Origin: Gallionellaceae bacterium
GTDB lineage: Bacteria; Pseudomonadota; Gammaproteobacteria; Burkholderiales; Gallionellaceae
DNA: 6,160 nt
Direction: 5' to 3'
Assembly: GCA_021731185.1 (NCBI GenBank)
Contig: JAKFXW010000062.1
Span: 1-6,160 of the forward strand
This document shows, one piece after another, positions 1-6,160 of the stretch. The notes beneath the pieces are model-generated. The model was not told where the DNA came from. It worked only from the letters and a program-made list of their open reading frames with translations, and made no database searches. Each line of letters starts with the position of its first letter. The first letter of the stretch is position 1. A program made the translations under genes and the position numbers.

Positions 1-1895
1 CAATCTATTCCATACTTTTCACTACTGCAGAAGATTTAGGGCAGCATGTTAAGCACTTGCGCCCCGTGAATCCTGACGCGAAAAAATATGAAAACGCGCA
101 GGCCTTCATCAGCGATCTCGACATTCTCATCCATTCACTTTATCAGCATAAAGCCGTGTTTTTGGCACGCGGCCGTTTGGCAAATTTACGCCGCGCCGCA
201 GAAGTGTTTGGCTTTTATCTCGCTCCGCTGGATATGCGCCAACACAGCGCGGTGCATGAGCAAGTTGTGAGTGAGCTTTTTGCGCTGGGTGCGGACAAAC
301 CCGGCTATGCCGAGCAGGACGAAACCGGACGCAGAGCTTGGTTGTTAGCGGCCTTGCTCGAAAATAAATCGATGCTGGGTAAAGATGCTCCAAGCAAAAA
401 ATCGTCGCAATCCCACATCCCACAAGGGGACAATCCCACAGGGGGGCAATGTGAGGGGACAATGAAAAAAAACGCGGTGAATCTGGATAAATTTTCATCC
501 CTCGTGCAAGGCGAGTTACACATCATGCTGACAGCGGCGGAAATTCATCAGCGTTTCGGGCATGCTGCCCTACCCAATGCGATTATTTCCAAGACTGATT
601 CGGCAAGCGACATGCTGGAAGTCGCGCTGATGTTGCAGCAAAGCGACTTGCTGGAAAATGATCCCCAAGGAACTAGCAAACTGCACGTCAACATCGTCCC
701 GCTGTTTGAAACCATAGACGATCTGCGCGCCTGTGGCGGCATCATGGATGAATTATTTTCCATACCCTATTATCGGCAATTATTGCAAAGTCGCGGCAAC
801 ACGCAAGAGGTCATGCTCGGTTATTCCGACAGCAACAAAGACGGCGGTTACCTCACCGCCAATTGGGAATTGTATAAAGCCGAAGTGGTGCTGGCTGAGA
901 TATTTAAAAAGCATGGCGTGGAGTTGCGGCTATTCCATGGCCGTGGCGGCACGGTTGGTCGTGGCGGCGGCCCCAGCTATCAGGCTATTCTGGCGCAACC
1001 GCCGGGCAGTGTGAACGCGCAAATTCGCATCACCGAACAAGGTGAAGTGATCGCCAGCAAATACTCTAACCCGGAAATTGGTCGACGCAATCTGGAAATT
1101 TTATTGGCGGCCACTCTGGAAGCCACATTGGTACGCGAGCATGGCGATGCCCCACAAGGGGACAATGCCCCACAAGGGGACAATGACAGTGCCATGCCGG
1201 GTTTTCACAGAATCATGGAGCGGCTCAGTCTGGATGCCTACGCCGCTTATCGTAAATTGGTGTATGAAACCCCCGGTTTTACCGATTATTTTTTCGCTGC
1301 CACACCCATACAGGAAATCGCCGAACTTAATATAGGTAGCCGCCCTTCAGCGCGCAAAAACTCCGGCAAAATTGAAGATCTGCGCGCTATTCCGTGGGTA
1401 TTTAGCTGGAGCTTGAACCGTACTATTTTGCCTGGCTGGTACGGCTTCGGCAGTGCAGTTGCCAAGTTTATCGAACAGGAAGGCGAGGCAGGACTCGCAC
1501 AACTGCAAGCCATGAACAAAGACTGGGCATTTTTTCGCGGTCTGCTGTCCAATATGGATATGGTGTTATCTAAAACTGACATGGGCATCGCCTCGCGTTA
1601 TGCCGAACTGGTGCCAGATGAACAATTGCGCCATAAAATATTCGATGAAATAAAAACAGAATGGCAGCGCACCATAGACATGTTGTTCGCCATCAATGGC
1701 TCTACCACCCTGCTGAATGACAACCCCACGCTGGCGCGCAGCCTGGCGACCCGCATTCCATACATTGATCCGCTGAATCATTTGCAAGTCTCACTGCTGC
1801 GTCGGCATCGTGCGGGGGAGACGGATGAGCTGGTCAAGCGGGCGATACATCTGACCATTAACGGCATCGCCGCTGGCCTGCGGAACAGCGGGTAA
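1..1895 (+). CDS. ppc: Phosphoenolpyruvate carboxylase, C-terminal ~630 residues (5' end outside window)
   Basis: Catalyses PEP + bicarbonate to oxaloacetate + phosphate, the cytoplasmic anaplerotic feed of the TCA cycle. The frame is open to the left edge (codons from base 3), so the gene starts before the window; the TTG at 57 lies inside the protein and is not a start. Visible signatures: LDMRQHSAVHEQ early on; GYSDSNKDGG at 819-848 with the active-site Lys codon at 837; FHGRGGTVGRGGGP at 933-974, the glycine-rich catalytic loop with the His and both Arg residues; ITEQGEVI; LRAIPWVFSW; and the C-terminal RNSG. Counterparts of the E. coli aspartate-inhibition residues (K773, R832, N881) are present at 1572, 1752 and 1884, so allosteric control by aspartate is probably kept. 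The family is about 880-930 residues long. Oddity: two in-frame repeat insertions (407-463 and 1147-1185) enlarge loops that vary between homologues. All catalytic motifs remain, so the enzyme is probably active. Confidence 0.96.
   Translation, partial: IYSILFTTAEDLGQHVKHLRPVNPDAKKYENAQAFISDLDILIHSLYQHKAVFLARGRLANLRRAAEVFGFYLAPLDMRQHSAVHEQVVSELFALGADKPGYAEQDETGRRAWLLAALLENKSMLGKDAPSKKSSQSHIPQGDNPTGGQCEGTMKKNAVNLDKFSSLVQGELHIMLTAAEIHQRFGHAALPNAIISKTDSASDMLEVALMLQQSDLLENDPQGTSKLHVNIVPLFETIDDLRACGGIMDELFSIPYYRQLLQSRGNTQEVMLGYSDSNKDGGYLTANWELYKAEVVLAEIFKKHGVELRLFHGRGGTVGRGGGPSYQAILAQPPGSVNAQIRITEQGEVIASKYSNPEIGRRNLEILLAATLEATLVREHGDAPQGDNAPQGDNDSAMPGFHRIMERLSLDAYAAYRKLVYETPGFTDYFFAATPIQEIAELNIGSRPSARKNSGKIEDLRAIPWVFSWSLNRTILPGWYGFGSAVAKFIEQEGEAGLAQLQAMNKDWAFFRGLLSNMDMVLSKTDMGIASRYAELVPDEQLRHKIFDEIKTEWQRTIDMLFAINGSTTLLNDNPTLARSLATRIPYIDPLNHLQVSLLRRHRAGETDELVKRAIHLTINGIAAGLRNSG
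407..463. repeat. Degenerate tandem 16-bp GGGGACAAT repeat inside ppc
   Basis: Successive units: a partial one (GCAATCCCACAT, 407-418), CCCACAAGGGGACAAT (419-434), CCCACAGGGGGGCAAT (435-450) and GTGAGGGGACAAT (451-463). The 16-bp period is not a multiple of three, so each copy is read in a different frame (PQGDN, then PTGGQ, then CEGTM), yet the ppc frame survives across the cluster. It falls in a loop between the conserved WLLAALLE helix and the EIHQRFG helix, inside a longer low-complexity stretch that is poorly conserved in PPC. It shares its core with the cluster at 1147-1185. Confidence 0.85.
1147..1185. repeat. Two perfect 18-bp GC-rich palindromic repeats inside ppc
   Basis: GCCCCACAAGGGGACAAT occurs at 1149-1166 and again at 1167-1184 with no mismatch, preceded by AT and followed by G, so the flanking ATG is also periodic. 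Each unit contains CCCC-ACAA-GGGG, a four-pair stem with a tetraloop. It encodes APQGDN twice, in frame. The position corresponds to the short variable linker after the EATL motif of PPC (in E. coli a proline-rich linker before the WRRIM segment). Perfect identity between the units suggests a recent duplication or homogenisation. Confidence 0.9.
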
Positions 1896-2014
1896 AAACG
1901 GCTGCGCTCGGCATAACGGCGTTACTTGAGGATTCGGAATGCTCATGTACAACAAAGTACATTCCGCTTCCTCATCCTTTCGCGCCTTGTTCTGCCTTCG
2001 CTCGCGACGTTTTT
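1894..2014. repeat. 121-bp imperfect dyad after ppc, probable terminator / intergenic repeat
   Basis: The element begins with AAAAACG, sharing its first bases with the ppc stop codon TAA (1893-1895), and ends with CGTTTTT. Nested arms: GAGGATTCGGAATG (1928-1941) pairs with CATTCCGCTTCCTC (1960-1973) at 12 of 14 positions; GGCATAAC (1910-1917) pairs with GTTCTGCC (1989-1996) at 7 of 8; GGCG (1918-1921) pairs with CGCC (1983-1986). The apex holds an alternative perfect hairpin, ATGTAC (1945-1950) with GTACAT (1957-1962). A long stem ending in a T run would end ppc transcription, and the A run at the other end makes it symmetric. From memory, similar long dyads recur between genes in betaproteobacteria; that membership is unverified. 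Confidence 0.7.
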
Positions 2015-2043
2015 CCTTAATCGCTACAGTAGATCAGGGACAT

Positions 2044-2082
2044 AAAAAAGCCCGCCCCAAAAAATATAAACTGGAGCGGGCT
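2044..2082 (-). terminator. Rho-independent terminator of the outer-membrane protein gene
   Basis: Read on the minus strand, AGCCCGCTCC (2082-2073) pairs with GGGGCGGGCT (2058-2049) as a ten-pair stem with one G-U pair, followed directly by a run of six T (2049-2044). It sits 26 bp beyond the stop codon of the minus-strand gene. On the plus strand the stem is followed only by ATTTTC, so it may work weakly in that direction too. Together with the dyad at 1894-2014 it fills the 213-bp gap between the two convergent genes; no gene is seen there. Confidence 0.88.
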
Positions 2083-2108
2083 ATTTTCAACGCAACATAA
2101 ACAGCAAA

Positions 2109-2696
2109 TTAGAAATTAAAGATCACACCTGCTGTCATTAAATTTATATCAGCATCCGCGGTTGGATCGGTACTGTCCGCGCTTATTTCCCCCAAACTCT
2201 CATACTGCGCTCGTAGCGCGACAGATTCGTTGAGTTGAAAACGTACGCCCAACCCCCAAGCCATCGTTGTGTTGCTGTCCTTGGTATTGGGAAATCCAAA
2301 GTTGTTTGTTACTTCAGCATCAGTCAGTGCTAAGCCGAGTTTGCCCGTCAAGGAAAATACATCTGAAACAGGCACAGACCCGACAACGGAAAACTGAAAG
2401 CCCGATGCCGACCCTTCAACCAATCCCCCAAAATTATCACTGACTTCTACAGTACCATAATCTGCATAACTGGCTTCCACCGCTACATTTTGGTTTACCT
2501 GATAGCCTACCGCACCACGAAATAAGGTATCTGTATCAGTACAATTGAAGCCGGCAGTACCAACGCACCAGTCCTTAACTTTTGTTTGACCAAGATCAAT
2601 CGCGCCATAAAATTTCCCCACCTCGGTAGCTAAAGCCGATCCTGAAACACTTGCCCATAACACCGCTGCCGCCAACCCTGATTTAAATTTTCCCAT
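2109..2696 (-). CDS. Small outer-membrane beta-barrel protein (OmpA-like / OMP_b-brl type), 195 aa
   Basis: The start at 2696 (MGKFKSG) is chosen over an in-frame ATG ten codons upstream (2726) because an AGGGGG ribosome site lies 7 nt before it and because it gives a normal signal peptide. Residues 1-23 are a Sec signal: lysines, a hydrophobic core, and the AxA-type site SALA before TEV. The mature chain of about 172 residues alternates polar and hydrophobic residues in amphipathic strands (GKFYGAIDLGQ, FRGAVGYQVNQ, VAVEASYADYG, FQFSVVGSVPV, SLTGKLGLALT, MAWGLGVRFQL, ALRAQYESLG) and ends in VIFNF, the terminal Phe recognised by the BAM complex. This fits an eight-stranded barrel like the OmpA N-terminal domain, without the peptidoglycan-binding domain. 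Two Cys in the first predicted loop (WCVGTAGFNC) could form a disulfide. Specific function unknown. It has its own promoter and terminator, so it is probably monocistronic. Confidence 0.88.
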   Translation of the reverse strand: MGKFKSGLAAAVLWASVSGSALATEVGKFYGAIDLGQTKVKDWCVGTAGFNCTDTDTLFRGAVGYQVNQNVAVEASYADYGTVEVSDNFGGLVEGSASGFQFSVVGSVPVSDVFSLTGKLGLALTDAEVTNNFGFPNTKDSNTTMAWGLGVRFQLNESVALRAQYESLGEISADSTDPTADADINLMTAGVIFNF

Positions 2697-2703
2697 TTTT
2701 ATT

Positions 2704-2709
2704 CCCCCT
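2704..2709 (-). promoter_or_regulatory. Ribosome binding site that sets the OMP start
   Basis: AGGGGG on the minus strand, 7 nt before ATG 2696-2694. The alternative upstream ATG at 2726 would put this site inside the coding region, and no comparable purine run precedes that codon. Confidence 0.75.
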
Positions 2710-2758
2710 GTAAGTAGTTTGTGCAACAGGCCGTTTCACCATGAATCGGCTCATGCAG

Positions 2759-2788
2759 ATTATGCGCGGGGGCGGAGGAGGTGGTCAA
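2759..2788 (-). promoter_or_regulatory. Candidate sigma-70 promoter of the OMP gene
   Basis: On the minus strand, TTGACC (2788-2783) and CATAAT (2764-2759) are separated by 18 bp; each hexamer matches the consensus at five of six positions. The transcript would start near 2752, leaving a leader of about 55 nt. The spacer is strikingly C-rich (CCTCCTCCGCCCCCG). The promoter lies just beyond the response-regulator stop codon (2803), so the gene need not depend on readthrough from that operon. Confidence 0.55.
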
Positions 2789-2802
2789 GGCTAGCGGTTT
2801 TT

Positions 2803-3576
2803 CTACATTTCTTTGACTATATGCTGCTGTCTGCGGCTGATAGGCATACGTTCTTCAATGCCTTTAAGTTTAACCGTCCAGTGTGTTTCATTGCTAGTTA
2901 CATCGGTCAGTTTTTCAAATCCTTCAATCTCTTTTGTGGCCACTAGACAGTTGCGGTGAATACGGATAAATGTTTCTGCGAATTCCTGCTCCAGCGCGCT
3001 GAGGGATTCTTCGATCAAGTATTCGCGCTCTAGCGTGCGCACGGTAATGTATTTTAATTCTGCGCGCAGATACCGCACTTGTTCGACAGGGATAAGATGA
3101 ACTCGACCGCGTTCCTGTATGGAAAAATTTTTGCGTGGCTGAGAGGCAATTTTTTGCAGGACATTATTTTGCACTCTGGCCGCTGTGCGAGTGCGCAGCA
3201 GCGCATCCAGCAAGCGTTGCTGGCGCAGGGGTTTCAGCAGATAGTCGATGGCGTGTAACTCAAATGCTTTGATCGCGTAAGTGTCATACGCGGTCGTAAA
3301 TATAATGATGGGCGGCTGCGGCAGTTTGTTGAGGTGTTGCGCCAATTCAATACCATCCATTTTTGGCATACGAATATCCACCAGCACCACATCGGCTGGC
3401 ATGGCGGATAGTTTATCGAGTGCCTCGTGCCCGTTGCTTGCCTCGCCCAGCAACCGTAAGGGTAATTGTTGGGCGCAATCGCCCAACAATTCTTTGAGTC
3501 GATTCCGTGCTGGCTGCTCATCATCCACGATGAATACGCTTAACGACGCAGGTGTTGCAGCAGTGGCCGAGGTCAT
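2803..3576 (-). CDS. algR: AlgR-family response regulator, REC + LytTR DNA-binding domain, 257 aa
   Basis: A cytoplasmic transcription regulator, presumably phosphorylated by the adjacent kinase. Receiver domain at residues about 12-130: acidic pair D18/D19, phospho-acceptor D67 in VLVDIRMPKMDG, T94/T95 in IIIFTTAYD, and K115 in YLLKPL. After a linker rich in basic residues comes a LytTR domain (about 150-253) with FSIQERGRVHLIPVEQVRYL, ELKYITV and FIRIHRNCLV, the hallmark segments of AlgR/LytR-type beta-fold DNA binders. Length is typical of the family (about 240-260). It lies 43 bp downstream of the kinase gene on the same strand, so they are probably cotranscribed. The start at 3576 is supported because the frame reaches a stop at 3604-3606 with no other good start codon between. 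Its own ribosome site is weak (CGGT), and a tandemly copied start region lies directly upstream. AlgR itself controls alginate, twitching motility and virulence genes in Pseudomonas; targets here are unknown. Confidence 0.92.
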   Translation of the reverse strand: MTSATAATPASLSVFIVDDEQPARNRLKELLGDCAQQLPLRLLGEASNGHEALDKLSAMPADVVLVDIRMPKMDGIELAQHLNKLPQPPIIIFTTAYDTYAIKAFELHAIDYLLKPLRQQRLLDALLRTRTAARVQNNVLQKIASQPRKNFSIQERGRVHLIPVEQVRYLRAELKYITVRTLEREYLIEESLSALEQEFAETFIRIHRNCLVATKEIEGFEKLTDVTSNETHWTVKLKGIEERMPISRRQQHIVKEM

Positions 3577-3611
3577 AAATATTTTACCGGAGTCATAAAT
3601 GTTTTACCTGA
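3572..3611. repeat. 20-bp tandem duplication over the regulator start region
   Basis: GTCATAAATATTTTACCGGA (3572-3591) is followed immediately by GTCATAAATGTTTTACCTGA (3592-3611), 18 of 20 identical. On the minus strand each unit ends in ATTTATGAC, so the start codon and part of the ribosome-binding region of the regulator gene are present twice. The 20-bp offset puts the two ATGs in different frames. Confidence 0.85.
3573..3596 (-). CDS. Possible seven-codon leader ORF overlapping the regulator start
   Basis: The upstream copy of the duplicated start gives ATG at 3596 and encodes MTPVKYL, then TGA at 3575-3573. That stop overlaps the regulator's ATG as ATGA, the classic arrangement for translational coupling. 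The leader's ribosome site (AGGT, 9 nt ahead) looks better than the regulator's own (CGGT). It may exist only to deliver ribosomes to the regulator gene, or it may be an untranslated by-product of the duplication. Confidence 0.35.
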   Translation of the reverse strand: MTPVKYL

Positions 3612-3619
3612 TTCACAAT

Positions 3620-4660
3620 TTATTTTAAATACGGTAGCACAATCTGCACGCGATAAAAATCTGCGTCAGATTCCACGGTATAACGTGCCTCAATATCAAA
3701 TTGCAAGGCCAGTCTCTCGCGGATATTTATCAAGGCCATTTCGTTGCCCGCATGACGTGGTTCAAGCACGGCACGTGGATTGGTCAGGTCGAGATGCAGC
3801 GCATTGCCGTTCCGATACAGTTTAATGTCTATCGCACCACCTTCGACAAGCGGCTCAATACCATGATAGACCGCGTTTTCCAGCAGGGGCTGCAATATAA
3901 AAGGCGGGATCAGCGCATCGTCTGGCAAATCCTGCAACTGCCAATTGACTTGCAATCGATCACCCAAGCGCAATTGTTCCAGCGACAGGTATTGTTTCGC
4001 CAATTGGATTTCCTGCTGCATCGGCAGCAAATCGCTGGTATGTGACATGGCCATGCGAAATAAATCGGCCATATCTTCCAACGCGATTTCGGCTCGCTTG
4101 GGGTCGGCGCGCACGATGCCCAGCACAGCATTAATCGTGTTAAATAAGAAATGTGGGCGGATCCGTGCCTGCAGTGCCTGTAATCTAGCCTGGTGCAGCG
4201 CGGGGGATAATGCCTGCGTGCGTGATCTGAAATAGATCAAGAGTAGTGCGGTGATAACACAAGCAGACAGCGCATTGCGCCATAAATAAAAATTCGCATC
4301 TGTTGAATGATGCGGATTATAAAACGCTGAACCAAAATACTGGATTGCAAGTGTCACCAAGCCCACCATTGTCACCACCAGCACGATGCCCTGCCGATGA
4401 ACTATTTTTTTCAATATGGGGTTGAGGGCGTATAGCAGCAACATGCTGGTGAGTAACACAGGCTGCAACAGAGCCGATGCAACGACCATTTTCTGCAAGC
4501 CATCTTGTATGGAATTCGCGAGTATCATGCTGACCAGTAGAGCCATGCCGTTGACCAATAATATGGCGCGTAAGATGACTCCGAGGCTGCGAAAATTCGG
4601 TATCGCATCGGCGGTGTTGTTTTGTTCTATAATTTGTCGCCTCACAGTTTTACACCTCAT
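3620..4660 (-). CDS. algZ: AlgZ/FimS-type membrane sensor histidine kinase (His_kinase family), 346 aa
   Basis: Inner-membrane partner of the downstream response regulator. Four hydrophobic segments fit membrane spans at residues about 26-49, 58-82, 91-113 and 130-144. A short linker with heptad-like Leu/Gln/Ala leads to the phospho-acceptor motif RPHFLFNTIN (H170), characteristic of the LytS/AlgZ group rather than of classical HisKA kinases. The ATPase part has the N-box LLENAVYHGIEP (N262) and the late motif GNEMALINIRERL (305-317), where the family more often has a Gly in place of the Glu. No PAS or periplasmic sensor domain is seen, so the signal is probably sensed in or at the membrane. 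Divergent argH lies 40 bp upstream, as in Pseudomonas. The start is uncertain: ATG 4660 has a modest AGTAGG site, but a GTG at 4645 (codon 6) has a better one. Confidence 0.92.
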   Translation of the reverse strand: MRCKTVRRQIIEQNNTADAIPNFRSLGVILRAILLVNGMALLVSMILANSIQDGLQKMVVASALLQPVLLTSMLLLYALNPILKKIVHRQGIVLVVTMVGLVTLAIQYFGSAFYNPHHSTDANFYLWRNALSACVITALLLIYFRSRTQALSPALHQARLQALQARIRPHFLFNTINAVLGIVRADPKRAEIALEDMADLFRMAMSHTSDLLPMQQEIQLAKQYLSLEQLRLGDRLQVNWQLQDLPDDALIPPFILQPLLENAVYHGIEPLVEGGAIDIKLYRNGNALHLDLTNPRAVLEPRHAGNEMALINIRERLALQFDIEARYTVESDADFYRVQIVLPYLK

Positions 4661-4677
4661 AAAAAAACCTACTCAAT
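4649..4677 (+). promoter_or_regulatory. Weak candidate promoter for argH
   Basis: TTTACA (4649-4654, five of six) is followed after 17 bp by CTCAAT (4672-4677, only three of six), giving a leader of about 17 nt. A perfect TATAAT at 4628-4633 is an alternative -10, but no -35-like hexamer stands at the right distance from it. Both lie in or at the 5' end of the divergent kinase gene. Confidence 0.25.
4653..4658 (-). promoter_or_regulatory. Shine-Dalgarno for an alternative GTG start of the kinase
   Basis: GAGGTG on the minus strand ends 7 nt before a GTG codon at 4645-4643, in frame with the kinase. It lies inside the first codons of the longer reading (ATG at 4660). If used, the protein loses five residues and nothing recognisable. 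The longer start has AGTAGG followed by seven T, which is acceptable but weaker. Confidence 0.4.
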
Positions 4678-4683
4678 GCACAC

Positions 4684-4700
4684 ATTCTGGACAATAGACG

Positions 4701-4712
<12 letters not shown>
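4684..4712 (-). promoter_or_regulatory. Candidate promoter for the algZ-algR operon, overlapping the argH start
   Basis: On the minus strand, TTGCAT (4712-4707) and CAGAAT (4689-4684) are spaced 17 bp, four of six matches each. Transcription would begin near 4677, leaving a leader of about 17 nt. The -35 box lies inside the first codons of argH, so initiation at the two divergent genes would interfere. Confidence 0.3.
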
Positions 4713-6125
<1,413 letters not shown>

Positions 6126-6160
6126 TTTGGTAACCGAAAAAAGTTCGTAGTGACCAATAT

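Noticed and set aside
57..59. TTG at 57 as the start of the carboxylase gene
   Set aside because: The same frame stays open to the window edge and about 300 residues of the PPC N-terminus are missing, so the real start is upstream of the window.
419..460. G-quadruplex in the GGGG/GGGGGG/GGGG stretch
   Set aside because: Only three G-runs, the middle one having to be split, and the loops are 8-11 nt long; too weak to claim.
127..498. 123-codon open frame on the minus strand opposite ppc
   Set aside because: Its peptide has no recognisable domain and it lies antisense to well-conserved PPC codons; a shadow frame.
407..1185. Repeats in ppc as a CRISPR array
   Set aside because: Units are 16-18 bp, directly abutting, without spacers, inside a coding gene and without cas genes.
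2697..2726. Longer OMP reading from ATG 2726
   Set aside because: It would add ten residues before the signal peptide and place the AGGGGG ribosome site inside the coding region.
2719..2946. 75-codon plus-strand frame between and across the OMP and regulator genes
   Set aside because: It overlaps the regulator's conserved LytTR codons antisense, has no ribosome site and no family resemblance.
6126..6160. AGTTCGTAGTGA near the right edge as the first arm of an intergenic repeat
   Set aside because: The window ends before any second arm, and a dozen bases cannot support a call.

Overview
The window carries five protein genes and reads as chromosomal DNA of a betaproteobacterium, most likely of the Nitrosomonadales/Gallionellaceae kind. 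That placement is an inference from protein flavour (PPC, ArgH and the AlgZ/AlgR pair), roughly balanced GC content and the style of the intergenic repeats. No phage genes, transposase, tRNA, rRNA or CRISPR array is visible.

Layout. From the left edge to 1895 (+) runs the C-terminal two thirds of phosphoenolpyruvate carboxylase (ppc). It is interrupted, without loss of frame, by two clusters of a short GC-rich hairpin repeat at 407-463 and 1147-1185. Right after its stop lies a 121-bp imperfect dyad (1894-2014), and then a clean terminator for the opposite strand (2044-2082). On the minus strand follow a small outer-membrane beta-barrel protein (2109-2696) with its own promoter, an AlgR-type LytTR response regulator (2803-3576), and an AlgZ/FimS-type sensor kinase (3620-4660). 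Divergent from the kinase, only 40 bp away, is argH (4701-6125, +), argininosuccinate lyase.

How it fits together. The kinase and regulator form a two-gene operon transcribed kinase first. The divergent argH / algZ-algR arrangement is the one known from Pseudomonas and many other gamma- and betaproteobacteria. In Pseudomonas hemC-hemD follow algR; here the next genes are an outer-membrane protein and a convergent ppc. ppc is anaplerotic (oxaloacetate) and argH makes arginine and fumarate, so the metabolic genes are housekeeping. The barrel protein could be a target of the neighbouring regulator, but nothing in the sequence proves it.

What stands out. (1) A short palindromic repeat family has entered the essential-looking ppc gene at two separate places and is read through as protein, in two surface loops that vary in the family. 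(2) A large dyad fuses to the ppc stop codon. (3) A 20-bp tandem duplication copies the start region of the regulator gene and thereby creates a seven-codon leader ORF whose stop overlaps the regulator's start codon.
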